From IMG/VR virus record IMGVR_UViG_3300044734_000048, positions 1 to 58,066 of that record: DNA of 58,066 nucleotides; one strand, written 5' to 3'. Position numbers and translations under genes: made by a program. The stretch comes from a virus. The notes under the pieces were generated by a model. It was not told where the DNA came from. It ran no database searches and saw nothing but the letters and a program-made list of their open reading frames with translations. Numbering within the stretch: position 1 is the stretch's first letter; each line of letters opens with the position of its first letter. Positions 49,096 through 56,456 of the stretch are shown in pieces.

Positions 49096-49938
49096 GTGTC
49101 TGAGAATTTGCCTCACAAATCAGGTAGGAAACGGCAACACAAGCCCGTATCGGAAGAGGCTGCACGGGTAGGCGCACGGATTACTCAAGCGCGCGGCAAA
49201 ACACCGCTCACGAAAGTAGAGCAGGACTTATCTATTTCGCACCAAGCTTTGTCGAAGATAGAAAGCGGTAGGTCTAACCCTAGCGATCCTAGAACCAAGC
49301 GAACGCTGATGCGTTTGGCAGAATATTATAGAGACGATTTTGATCTTGACTGGCTAACGCCCTACGCAAGCGGCAAAAAGCCAGCGCAAGATAAAAGACC
49401 AAAGGACAATCTTCTAAAGTTCCCTGACGCACAGCAGGTCAAGGCACTTCCTATTCCTATCATCGGACGGATCGCAGCCGGAGAGCCGATTGAAGCCATA
49501 GAGGAAGATAAAGATAAGGTTGTCTATATAGCCGAAACAGAGCTAGAAGGTATTAACAATCCTCGCGCGTTGCGCGTTGTAGGCGATAGCATGAAAGGTC
49601 TGTATATTTTGCACAATGACCTAGTTATCATCGGAGATAGCTCTATCTATCAAAATCGTATTGTTGCTGTGTATGTAATTGAGAACGGCAATTATTCCGG
49701 CACACTCAAGAGATGGAAGCGGAGAGGCAGAAAAGTTGAATTGCAGCCTGCTAATCCTAAATATAAATCCAAAACATTCACCTCACAGTCAAAGATAACA
49801 CTTGAGGTCTTTGGAGTAGTGTTCAAGCTACTGCGAAATTATGACTACTCAAGACCTTTAGACAGCGAGGCGTTTGGGGCGGCAGTTGGAGTACCGGGCG
49901 CAGAGGGAGCAAACGAGGATGACCTGTTTGTGGTGTAA
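49096..49938 (+). CDS. CI/LexA-type repressor with S24 autoprotease domain
   Basis: The start was set at GTG 49096; the ATG at 49060 lies inside the operator. The 280-residue protein has an N-terminal HTH (LTKVEQDLSISHQALSKIESG) and a linker. The S24 domain has Ala-Gly cleavage motif GRIAAGEPI and nucleophile GDSMKG, with a candidate Lys in TLKRWKRR. It should bind the TGCAAC palindromes and be inactivated during SOS. The last 20 bases overlap the PAS gene. Confidence 0.85.
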   Translation: MSENLPHKSGRKRQHKPVSEEAARVGARITQARGKTPLTKVEQDLSISHQALSKIESGRSNPSDPRTKRTLMRLAEYYRDDFDLDWLTPYASGKKPAQDKRPKDNLLKFPDAQQVKALPIPIIGRIAAGEPIEAIEEDKDKVVYIAETELEGINNPRALRVVGDSMKGLYILHNDLVIIGDSSIYQNRIVAVYVIENGNYSGTLKRWKRRGRKVELQPANPKYKSKTFTSQSKITLEVFGVVFKLLRNYDYSRPLDSEAFGAAVGVPGAEGANEDDLFVV

Positions 49939-50347
49939 TAAAGAATTAAAAGTCGGAGAGTTTGAGCGGGGGAATCTTTGTTCGGAATGTGAGCAGGTTT
50001 CTACAGGGATACCGAATTTATCAAGTGAACAGCTTGACTTGCTGCCCTTTGGGTTAATCGAACTTGATAAGACCGGAACTATTGTTGCATTCAACGAATC
50101 CGAAGAAAGGTTATCGCTCCGATCTAAAGATGAGGTTATCGGAAAGAACTTCTTTGCCGACGTAGCACCGTGCGCGGATGTGCAAGACTACAAAGGTCGG
50201 TTTGATGAATTTCTGAGAGGGTCAAAGCTATCGGAACAGTTCGATTATATTTATTACTTTGGCGCTCGTGCTGTGAAGGTTCAGCTTACTTTCCTGCGCG
50301 TCAATCAACGCCTTGCTCTTGTTTTAAGTAAAAGAAATGAACGATAA
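49919..50347 (+). CDS. Zinc-ribbon + photoactive-yellow-protein-like PAS protein
   Basis: The 142-residue protein has an N-terminal zinc ribbon (C3, C6, C21, C24) joined to a PAS domain (about 42-138) that aligns without gaps in its core to photoactive yellow protein. VIGKNFFADVAPC carries C85 at the place of PYP Cys69, the p-coumarate attachment residue. E62, S66 and R68 stand at PYP Glu46, Thr50 and Arg52; F58 replaces Tyr42. The gene overlaps the repressor gene by 20 bases, so the two are co-translated. A sensor that modulates the repressor is inferred; chromophore binding is not shown. Confidence 0.8.
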   Translation: MTCLWCNKELKVGEFERGNLCSECEQVSTGIPNLSSEQLDLLPFGLIELDKTGTIVAFNESEERLSLRSKDEVIGKNFFADVAPCADVQDYKGRFDEFLRGSKLSEQFDYIYYFGARAVKVQLTFLRVNQRLALVLSKRNER

Positions 50348-50360
50348 AGGAGTCCTCACA

Positions 50361-51107
50361 ATGAAGAGATTGGTAACGCTATTTATAGCAATCTCAATCT
50401 GTAGCTTGTTCGTCTTTGCTCAAGAGCAGGAACATCCGGCAGTTGCCATTAACTTTAAGGACTTCAATAAAAAGCCGATCAACGGCACGCTTGTCAGTTT
50501 GGACTTGACGCAAATTTCAGTTGAGACGGATGATATTCACCACCTCGGACTAAAGATTGATTTACGACAAGTGGCAAGTATCATCTTCTTCGATATTCCT
50601 CTTACTCTCAAAACTGATAAGCCAATTTCCGATAGCAACTCGAAAATGGTTACTTGCGGTGCAACATCTGTAAAGAGGCCGGAACTGCGCGGGCTTAGGC
50701 TGGGGATGAGCATCAGCGACGTGAAGACGGCAAAGCCCGAACTGCGCCTCGTCATTGATGCCCCTGATAGCGTAGGCCAGCAGACCGCTTTCGTTGTAGG
50801 CGCGGAAGAAGGAGTCCGTTCACTTGATTTAGAGTTTTTAGATGGTAGCCTTACATCCATCAAAGTAACCTATGACCATTCTGTTTCGTGGAATAATGAG
50901 CAAGAATTTCTTTCACGATTAGCAGACGCTTTCGGATTGCCTACGCCCTGGAATGGCTATTTGAAGTGTGAGGGCTTGAACTTAGTTGCTGACTATAGCT
51001 ACGGGATTGCGCCGAAAATCCGCTTGTACGACCCAAACTCTAGCCAAATAATTAAGAAGCGGCGCGCGGATACTGAAGAGAAGAAACGGCGGGAATTTAA
51101 GCCTTAG
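50361..51107 (+). CDS. Secreted protein in the immunity operon
   Basis: The start is at ATG with AAAGGAG eight bases upstream. The 248-residue protein has a signal peptide (MKRLVTLFIAISICSLFVFA) and a beta-rich mature region (NFKDFNKKPINGTLVSLDLT, GLRLGMSISDVKTAKPEL). The GLRLGMS...V segment resembles small repeat folds seen in exported proteins. Expressed in lysogens, it is a lysogenic-conversion candidate. Confidence 0.62.
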   Translation: MKRLVTLFIAISICSLFVFAQEQEHPAVAINFKDFNKKPINGTLVSLDLTQISVETDDIHHLGLKIDLRQVASIIFFDIPLTLKTDKPISDSNSKMVTCGATSVKRPELRGLRLGMSISDVKTAKPELRLVIDAPDSVGQQTAFVVGAEEGVRSLDLEFLDGSLTSIKVTYDHSVSWNNEQEFLSRLADAFGLPTPWNGYLKCEGLNLVADYSYGIAPKIRLYDPNSSQIIKKRRADTEEKKRREFKP

Positions 51108-51199
51108 CCGCCAGCGGTTGGATTATATAAGAGAGATGCGTTCTCTAATCTTTTCTAAACCAATTCCAGATAGATAAAATCCAGAGGAAGCCTAATACA

Positions 51200-51673
51200 A
51201 TGCAAGTACTGATGTTGATCGCCGCAGTGCTTGGGCCATTGCCATCGTTAATTAAAGTGGTAAGAAGCTGGCGTGCAGAGAAGCCACTTAGAAAAGAGAA
51301 GGCAACTGTTAGGAAAACTGGTAAACGAACTTTCTTCCAAGCATACTGGTTGCAACTATTATTCATTGCCTTATCTGCCTCTTTGTTGATTTGGGAACTT
51401 TCCAGACCCGGCCTGCCTGATAAGTTCTCTGTTCTAGTCATAGTCATTAGCGTGGCCTCCATACTCTTTCAATGTGTAATTATCTTGATCTTCCAAGCGG
51501 TCGCTGCTATCCGACGCGCGCTCATTAGACAATTAGACGTAAACGATACTGTACTTATAGCCTTCAAATCAGTCTCAACAGCGATAGAAGAAATTGTTAC
51601 TCATATTCCCGATGAGCCTCAAGGCATAACCAGCAAGCTCCGATCCACTCTAAAGAATTTGCTTGGTGACTAA
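51200..51673 (+). CDS. Membrane protein in the immunity region
   Basis: The 157-residue protein has three hydrophobic segments (VLMLIAAVLGPLPSLI, LLFIALSASLLIW, FSVLVIVISVASILFQCVII) and a soluble C-terminal helix region. AGAGGAA precedes the ATG. A 105-codon frame on the other strand also looks membrane-like; the plus-strand gene is longer and follows the operon direction. It may be a superinfection-exclusion protein (inference). Confidence 0.5.
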   Translation: MQVLMLIAAVLGPLPSLIKVVRSWRAEKPLRKEKATVRKTGKRTFFQAYWLQLLFIALSASLLIWELSRPGLPDKFSVLVIVISVASILFQCVIILIFQAVAAIRRALIRQLDVNDTVLIAFKSVSTAIEEIVTHIPDEPQGITSKLRSTLKNLLGD

Positions 51674-51808
51674 AGCCCTTTCTCGCTGAATTAAAAGTTC
51701 CTCTATAGTCCGCTTCGGACTCCACATCTGCCGCGTTAGAGTTCTCGTCTTTCAAAAGCTCAATAAATCTGAGCCTCCTAATTATTTTCGCATTTTATAA
51801 AATAGTGC

Positions 51809-51837
51809 TTGCTATTGCAACCTAGTTGCATTATACT
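51809..51837 (+). promoter_or_regulatory. Rightward promoter with repressor operator in the spacer
   Basis: TTGCTA (51809-51814) and TATACT (51832-51837) are 17 bp apart. The spacer holds TGCAAC-CTA-GTTGCA (51816-51830), the complement of the operator at 49061-49075. The promoter drives the operon that begins at 51909 and ends in xis-int. TTGCAAGAG occurs twice in its leader. Confidence 0.75.
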
Positions 51838-51908
51838 GCCTTTGCACTTGCAAGAGAAAGACAGCCACTAGCAAGTAATGTTTCGCAAAAGTCTTTGCAA
51901 GAGGCCAT

Positions 51909-52151
51909 ATGACCAACATTCCACAAGAGCATCAAGGAGATGGCACCGTGACAATTATTAAGACAGATAGTCAGGATGGCACCACGCAGGAAGTTGATGT
52001 TCACCGCTTCAAAGATTCTGTCAGACCCTACTACGCCGACCCCGAGAAGGCGTTGTCAGCGTTAATGGACGGACAGACGGTGCCAACGCCCTTTGCCTAC
52101 TTTGAGATTGCCAACCACCCTGTAGTTCCCTGCAAAAGAGGCCAACAATGA
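51909..52151 (+). CDS. Small protein, first gene of rightward operon
   Basis: The 80-residue acidic protein has the segment VRPYYADPEKALSALMDGQT. AAGAGG lies before the ATG. It overlaps the next gene by ATGA. No family was recognised. It is the gene most directly exposed to the CI-controlled promoter. Confidence 0.55.
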   Translation: MTNIPQEHQGDGTVTIIKTDSQDGTTQEVDVHRFKDSVRPYYADPEKALSALMDGQTVPTPFAYFEIANHPVVPCKRGQQ

Positions 52152-52348
52152 GCGCGAATCAACAGATAACAAAGACGGTGAAGAATGATGGCAGCGTAGC
52201 GACTATAGAAATGCGTCAGGCTGTCCGTGAACTTGAGTCTGAGCCGGGCTACTCAACCGACTTGGTCAAGACGTGGCTTAAACAGGGAATGGTACTGAGG
52301 ACAAAGGATGCAACTTATCAGCTTCAGTCTGATGAAGAAACGTTCTGA
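52148..52348 (+). CDS. Small protein in rightward operon
   Basis: The 66-residue protein is predicted to be helical (MRQAVRELESEPGYSTDLVK) with a short beta hairpin at the end. It is coupled to the previous gene. The role is unknown. Confidence 0.5.
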   Translation: MSANQQITKTVKNDGSVATIEMRQAVRELESEPGYSTDLVKTWLKQGMVLRTKDATYQLQSDEETF

Positions 52349-52371
52349 AAATAACCTTTGGAGAATAAGTT

Positions 52372-52614
52372 ATGAGAGCCACTCGCCACTTACCAATCGC
52401 AACCGAGCAGAGACTTTCTGACCGCTACGCTGATCGTCGTATCTGGAACATTGATGAAGTAGGGATAGGGCAGAAGGTGGAGCAAATTGCGACGGGGCGC
52501 ATCGTGACAGTCCTGGATAAGCGACATGATTGGTTGGAAGTTAGAAGGGCAAGGGGTCAAGCGTTCATCAGAAAAGTCTCCTGCTTTGCGCGATTAGAGG
52601 CGGTGGCGGCATGA
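52372..52614 (+). CDS. Small basic protein in rightward operon
   Basis: The 80-residue protein contains a beta-barrel-like segment (VGIGQKVEQIATGRIVTVLD then RHDWLEVRRARG) resembling small SH3-like folds. TTTGGAG lies upstream of the ATG. It overlaps the next gene by four bases. Confidence 0.52.
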   Translation: MRATRHLPIATEQRLSDRYADRRIWNIDEVGIGQKVEQIATGRIVTVLDKRHDWLEVRRARGQAFIRKVSCFARLEAVAA

Positions 52615-52850
52615 CGACATTAAGCCAGGCGCATTACGTCGAAATTAAATGTCCACGCTGCGAAGCATGGCTCAATTTCCTTGTCGGCGTCGAACATGAC
52701 GGAGACGAGAACGGCGTCTATTCAAACCTTGCGGCTGAGTTAGAAGCTCAGAGTTGCAACTGTGATTTAGACGACGAAGAGATCGAAGAAGCAGGGCGGA
52801 TTGCAAAGGACGAGTACGAAACACCTGAACGTCCCGCCTTTCCCGTGTAA
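52611..52850 (+). CDS. Small Cys-pair protein
   Basis: The 79-residue protein has CPRCEAWL near the start and CNCDLDDEEIEEA later, giving a probable zinc site, with an acidic C-terminus. It is coupled to the gene upstream. The function is unknown. Confidence 0.52.
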   Translation: MTTLSQAHYVEIKCPRCEAWLNFLVGVEHDGDENGVYSNLAAELEAQSCNCDLDDEEIEEAGRIAKDEYETPERPAFPV

Positions 52851-52899
52851 CGCTGGCGCGCGGCAAACGCCCTTTTCACCTGCGGAGGACTGTATAGCA

Positions 52900-53766
52900 A
52901 TGAAAACAATCACAATTAAAAATCAATCCGAACTTGATGCCCTGCCAGATCGCTTTGAAGAGTACACCGTAATTCATATTAAGGGTACACAGAGGGTGAT
53001 TGTCCGACGGGCATGGGAGAACTCGTCTGTCGTGGCACGGGGGAACTCGTCTGTCGTGGCACGGGAGAACTCGTCTGTCGAGGCATGGGAGAACTCGTCT
53101 GTCGTGGCATGGGGGAACTCGTCTGTCGTGGCATGGGGGAACTCGTCTGTCGTGGCATGGGGGAACTCGTCTGTCGTGGCACGGGGGAACTCGTCTGTCG
53201 AGGCATGGGAGAACTCGTCTGTCGAGGCATGGGGGGACTCGTCTGTCGAGGCACGGGGGAACGTTTGCGTTCGTCTCTATTCCGACGCCGCTACTGTTTT
53301 ATTGTTCGCCTTCGCCGTTTGCTTTGCGATGGTCAAAGCGAAGATTCAAAAGAAATCAAAGACCTGCACTGTGATCGTTCCCACCATCGCAGAAGGGCTA
53401 GAGGGTTGGCTAGAAAACAACGCTGTAGCACCGAGCGGTAAATCTATAATCCTCTACAAACGAGTTTCCAAAGATTTCAAAACCCAAGAAGGGGCTGAAA
53501 GAGAAACCCTGTGGGCGATTGGCGCAACACTAAAGCACCACAGCCCTGATCTTGAAAGCGCAGAATGTGGTGGCGGTAAATTTCACTTCTGCTCACGTCC
53601 CTACTTCTGCGATGAGTTTCGCTCAACCGCTGGCGATAAACACATAGCCTGCCAAGTGCCACTCAAGGCGTTGTACGCATGGCCGCGCCCGACCTATCCG
53701 CACAAGATCGGCGGCACAGAGGCGAAGGTCTTATATGTGTGTGATCGCTTCGGAAAGAAAAACTAA
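52900..53766 (+). CDS. NSSV octapeptide-repeat protein with C-terminal DUF7666-like domain
   Basis: The start was set at ATG with GGAGG upstream. The 288-residue protein has a short N-domain (KNQSELDALPDRFEEYTVI), ten perfect-length octapeptides of the form A-[WR]-[EG]-[ND]-S-S-V-[VE] (residues 38-117), then a hydrophobic segment and a C-terminal domain with SIILYKRVSKDFKTQEG and ESAECGGGKFHF, typical of DUF7666-type phage proteins. The repeats should form a small beta-helix. The repeat number may vary by slippage. Confidence 0.7.
   Translation: MKTITIKNQSELDALPDRFEEYTVIHIKGTQRVIVRRAWENSSVVARGNSSVVARENSSVEAWENSSVVAWGNSSVVAWGNSSVVAWGNSSVVARGNSSVEAWENSSVEAWGDSSVEARGNVCVRLYSDAATVLLFAFAVCFAMVKAKIQKKSKTCTVIVPTIAEGLEGWLENNAVAPSGKSIILYKRVSKDFKTQEGAERETLWAIGATLKHHSPDLESAECGGGKFHFCSRPYFCDEFRSTAGDKHIACQVPLKALYAWPRPTYPHKIGGTEAKVLYVCDRFGKKN
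53011..53262 (+). repeat. 24-bp tandem repeat (10.5 copies)
   Basis: Unit GCATGGGGGAACTCGTCTGTCGTG is repeated in frame from 53011, with variation almost only at three positions (T/C, A/G, T/A) that switch W/R, E/G and V/E. All reading frames stay open across it, which explains several long antisense frames. Confidence 0.9.
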
Positions 53767-53807
53767 GCCCGTACTTTTCTCCCACACTCTAAAGGAACGC
53801 TAAACAA

Positions 53808-54179
53808 ATGAGTTCTCTTTTCATCCACAAATCAGACGAGAGACTTTTCAAACTCTGGAAAGAGAGTGAACGCCGGAATCTACAATCTCGGCAAGTAGAA
53901 GAGAATACTTTTGAAGTCTCATCTTTCACAAGGAAAAGTCTCTGGCATCGTGTGGAAGTAGTAGGCGATGAAGCACGATGCTCATGTGAATCAACCGTTC
54001 CACAATGCACTCATATCTCATTAGTATTTTCTATTCTCTTCCCTGCCACTTGTTATCTAGCTTGGGTAAATCAGGAGCATGCGGAGTGGGCAGAGAAAGA
54101 GTTTAAGAAGAGGATGAAATTAACTTCCAGGCTTCGCGGGCAGTGGAAAACTTTTGGACTAGAAAAGGTAGTAGCGTAA
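53808..54179 (+). CDS. SWIM-type zinc-finger-like protein
   Basis: The 123-residue protein has the pattern C-x-C-x(n)-C-x-H (CSCESTVPQCTH), as in SWIM zinc fingers, which bind DNA or proteins. A helical C-terminus (HAEWAEKEFKKRMKLTSRLR) follows. It overlaps the broken methyltransferase frame. It could be a small DNA-binding protein in the excision operon. Confidence 0.6.
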   Translation: MSSLFIHKSDERLFKLWKESERRNLQSRQVEENTFEVSSFTRKSLWHRVEVVGDEARCSCESTVPQCTHISLVFSILFPATCYLAWVNQEHAEWAEKEFKKRMKLTSRLRGQWKTFGLEKVVA

Positions 54180-54199
54180 GGGAGCAATCCGAATCTAAA

Positions 54200-54556
54200 A
54201 TGATTGAACCAACAATTAAAACAGAATCTTTGACGGTCTATCACGGCGACGCTTTTGAGGTCATACAACAACTCAGAGGTGGTCATGTAGATTGCATTAT
54301 CACAGGCCCGCCCTTAACTCTGCTTTCCATAGTTAAGCGATTTGCAGGCAAGATAAAGCCTTTCACATTCGGCAACGTAGTCGTCCGAAAGGCAATGGAT
54401 CGGCGTGATTATTTTAGTGCCGTGCGGATTGGTAATTGTCTTGAATCCTGTTTCCTTAGTCTTATACTTTCGCCACTGAGACTTCAAAAAGCGAACCTCT
54501 TTAATTATTTCAGCCTGCCTTTTCTTTACACGCAAGAAAGGCTATGCAGAACGTGA
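54200..54556 (+). pseudogene. DNA methyltransferase N-terminal fragment
   Basis: The frame opens with ESLTVYHGDAFEVIQQL and DCIITGPPLTL, which matches the start and catalytic motif region (GD...[DNS]PPY) of N4/N6 DNA methyltransferases. Beyond about 54310 the frame is antisense to another ORF and the SAM-binding remainder is absent. The D/N of the catalytic motif is Gly. I read it as inactivated by insertion of an inverted gene. Confidence 0.55.
54314..54535 (-). CDS. Small basic phage-type protein inserted in reverse
   Basis: The 73-residue Lys-rich protein (QAEIIKEVRFLKSQWRKYK, then HGTKIITPIHCLSDDYVAE) has natural-looking composition, unlike a chance antisense frame. Only a TTG start is available because TAG lies just upstream, so its 5' end may be lost. 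Its stop lies where the methyltransferase homology ends. It is the only minus-strand gene in this operon. Confidence 0.42.
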   Translation of the reverse strand: MRVKKRQAEIIKEVRFLKSQWRKYKTKETGFKTITNPHGTKIITPIHCLSDDYVAECERLYLACKSLNYGKQS

Positions 54557-54695
54557 AGGCGCAAGAAGATTCTTTGAAGGTGGCTATTCAGATGTTTTTC
54601 CATCTCTCATTGAAATGGTGAAAGCGCGTGATCCTGAAACTTTAGCAACAGAGTTTTTTACTCAGCTTGAACGGCTGATGCCGCAGGAGTTTTGA
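54546..54695 (+). CDS. Small helical protein
   Basis: The 49-residue protein begins MQNVKAQEDSLKVAIQMF and ends TEFFTQLERLMPQEF, amphipathic throughout. AAAGG lies just before the ATG. It overlaps the following small frame by four bases. No family was recognised. Confidence 0.45.
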   Translation, partial: AEREGARRFFEGGYSDVFPSLIEMVKARDPETLATEFFTQLERLMPQEF

Positions 54696-54772
54696 ATCTG
54701 GAACTGCGAACCGTTGAATTATTTGAAATGTTAGTTGACGCTCTCAAGTCTGATGTGGAGTGTGTGGTATGA
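54692..54772 (+). CDS. Micro-ORF, 26 residues
   Basis: The TTG start overlaps the previous stop (TTTTGA) and its TGA overlaps the next ATG (ATGA). The product is NLELRTVELFEMLVDALKSD plus a short end. Tight coupling on both sides argues for translation; length and TTG start argue for caution. Confidence 0.35.
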   Translation: MNLELRTVELFEMLVDALKSDVECVV

Positions 54773-54978
54773 GATGTTTTATCGGCTGGCATAAGTGGGA
54801 TTACTTCATAGCTAACGGGAATAGCGGTCTTGAGGTCGTTCGCGTCTGCTCTCGCTGCCAAGATACCCAGGCATGGTTTGCTGGAAGAAAGCGATGGAGT
54901 TTCACACTTGAGTGCGGCGACATCGTAGCTCAGTCAATCGCAAAACGGATTCTGACAAGTGGAGTACGGAAATTTTAA
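54769..54978 (+). CDS. Small zinc-type protein
   Basis: The 69-residue protein has MRCFIGWHKWDYF followed by VCSRCQDTQAW, a pattern found in a family of short phage/bacterial proteins whose opening is like a degenerate zinc ribbon (C...H.W....C.RC). The ATG overlaps the micro-ORF stop. The function is unknown. Confidence 0.55.
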   Translation: MRCFIGWHKWDYFIANGNSGLEVVRVCSRCQDTQAWFAGRKRWSFTLECGDIVAQSIAKRILTSGVRKF

Positions 54979-55021
54979 CCATCGTAACGTCGCGTCCACC
55001 CCTACTACTTAAGGAGCAGTA

Positions 55022-55306
55022 ATGAGCGAACTATTAAATGAAAAGTTACTTGAACAGAAGATGCGGGCTATCGCAGAAGAGGTTTATCGTGAGAGCGCGT
55101 TTATACATCCGCCAGCGCCCGTTGCGAAGAAACTTCTGACGGCTCAAGAGGTCAGCGAAATCACGGGCTGGCACATCAATCACATCTACAGACTTATTCG
55201 ACAGAACCGACTACCCAAAGTGCCTAACCTGGGGCGGGTTGTTCGCTTTGACCCGGAAGTAATTGAGAAAATCAAGGAAAATGGTTTGCAAGACTTGGCG
55301 GCATGA
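55022..55306 (+). CDS. xis: Excisionase-like MerR-type HTH protein
   Basis: The 94-residue protein contains KKLLTAQEVSEITGWHINHI then YRLIRQNRLPKVPNLGRVVR, the HTH_17/excisionase pattern. AAGGAG lies before the ATG. It lies 16 bp upstream of the integrase gene in the same operon, so a directionality factor is likely. Confidence 0.75.
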   Translation: MSELLNEKLLEQKMRAIAEEVYRESAFIHPPAPVAKKLLTAQEVSEITGWHINHIYRLIRQNRLPKVPNLGRVVRFDPEVIEKIKENGLQDLAA

Positions 55307-55322
55307 AAGATAATCCACGCTC

Positions 55323-56456
55323 ATGATAAAGCGTCTTGGAAAAGAGAAATACCTGGTCAGAGTGTCGCTTGGCACGATCAATGGCAAGGTCAAACTCCAC
55401 AATCGAACCATCTATGGCAAGCGCGAGGAAGCCGAATCCTATGAGCGCAAGATTATCTCCCAACGTAAACAAGGACTGCCGATCACACCAACCAAGCTAA
55501 CTCTTGAGGTTTATCTAAAAAGGTGGCTTGATAATCGCATCTCCAAGAAAGTGATTCGCCCGAACACGGCAGAAGAGTACGAGAATGTTCTAACACGTTA
55601 TGTCATTCCGCGATGCGGCTCAACTAAATTAGCTGACATCCGTTCTTCTCATGTAGAAGACGTGATGGAATCCATGACCGAGAAAGGCTTAAGTCCTAAT
55701 ACGATTCGCCATTGCGTCACGGTCTGGCACTCAGCCTTGAAACGAGCTATCAAGCAGGGATTGATTCACGCCAATCCGATAGACGCGGTAGAACTTCCGG
55801 CCAAACAGCGACCACAGGTTCGAGCGTTTAATCGAGATGAAGCATTGAAGTTTTTAGATAGCTCGCGGGAAGACCGCTACCATGTTCTTTTTAACCTTGC
55901 CCTCTATGCCGGGATGAGGCCGGAGGAATTGGTAGGACTTCAGAGAGCGAATGTTGATCTCAAGGCTTCTATTATTAAAGTCAGAACCGTTATTGTTTGG
56001 CTCAAAGGCTCTCGCTGGGAATTTTCGACACCTAAAACCAAGCGAGGCTATAGAGATATTCCCATTCCGAGATTCGTCTCTAATCTATTAAAGGAACACA
56101 TGCGCCAGCAATCGGAGCAGAGCATGAAGGTCAGGCGGTTCTACCGGGACGATCTTGACTTGGTTTTCGCAGACCGTCTTGGGCTTCCCCTCAGATATGA
56201 GCATATCAATGAAGACCACATTAACCCGATCTGCGCTCTTGCGGAACTAGGGCACGCCAGCCTCTACACCTTTCGTCACACGTTTGCCTCCCTACTGTTA
56301 GAAGCCGGAGAGAATGTCAAGGTAGTAAGTGAAATGTTGGGACATGCCAGCGTCGTTATCACAATGGATGTATATCAGCATGTCTTACCTTCTATCAGCG
56401 AAGGCGCTAGTCGTAAGCTCGAAAAACTGTTGGAAGTCTCAGCACCTTTGCACTAA
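55323..56456 (+). CDS. int: Tyrosine integrase
   Basis: The 377-residue protein has an N-terminal arm-binding domain (YLVRVSLGTINGKVKLHNRT), a SAM-like core-binding domain (EVYLKRWLDNRISKKVIRPN) and a catalytic domain with Arg in YAGMRPEELVGL, Lys in TPKTKRGYRDIPI, FRHTFASLLLEAG (the first His of HxxR is Tyr) and LGHASVVITMDVYQHV with the nucleophile Tyr. It is the last prophage gene, so the attachment site should follow. Confidence 0.92.
   Translation: MIKRLGKEKYLVRVSLGTINGKVKLHNRTIYGKREEAESYERKIISQRKQGLPITPTKLTLEVYLKRWLDNRISKKVIRPNTAEEYENVLTRYVIPRCGSTKLADIRSSHVEDVMESMTEKGLSPNTIRHCVTVWHSALKRAIKQGLIHANPIDAVELPAKQRPQVRAFNRDEALKFLDSSREDRYHVLFNLALYAGMRPEELVGLQRANVDLKASIIKVRTVIVWLKGSRWEFSTPKTKRGYRDIPIPRFVSNLLKEHMRQQSEQSMKVRRFYRDDLDLVFADRLGLPLRYEHINEDHINPICALAELGHASLYTFRHTFASLLLEAGENVKVVSEMLGHASVVITMDVYQHVLPSISEGASRKLEKLLEVSAPLH

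Noticed and set aside
51145-51462. 105-codon minus-strand membrane-like frame
   Set aside because: It overlaps a longer plus-strand membrane protein gene that fits the operon direction and has a better start. It could not be excluded completely.
52979-53441. Long alternative frames over the repeat array, both strands
   Set aside because: The unit is 24 bp, a multiple of three, so any frame without a stop in one unit stays open across the array. Only the frame with conserved flanking domains is accepted.
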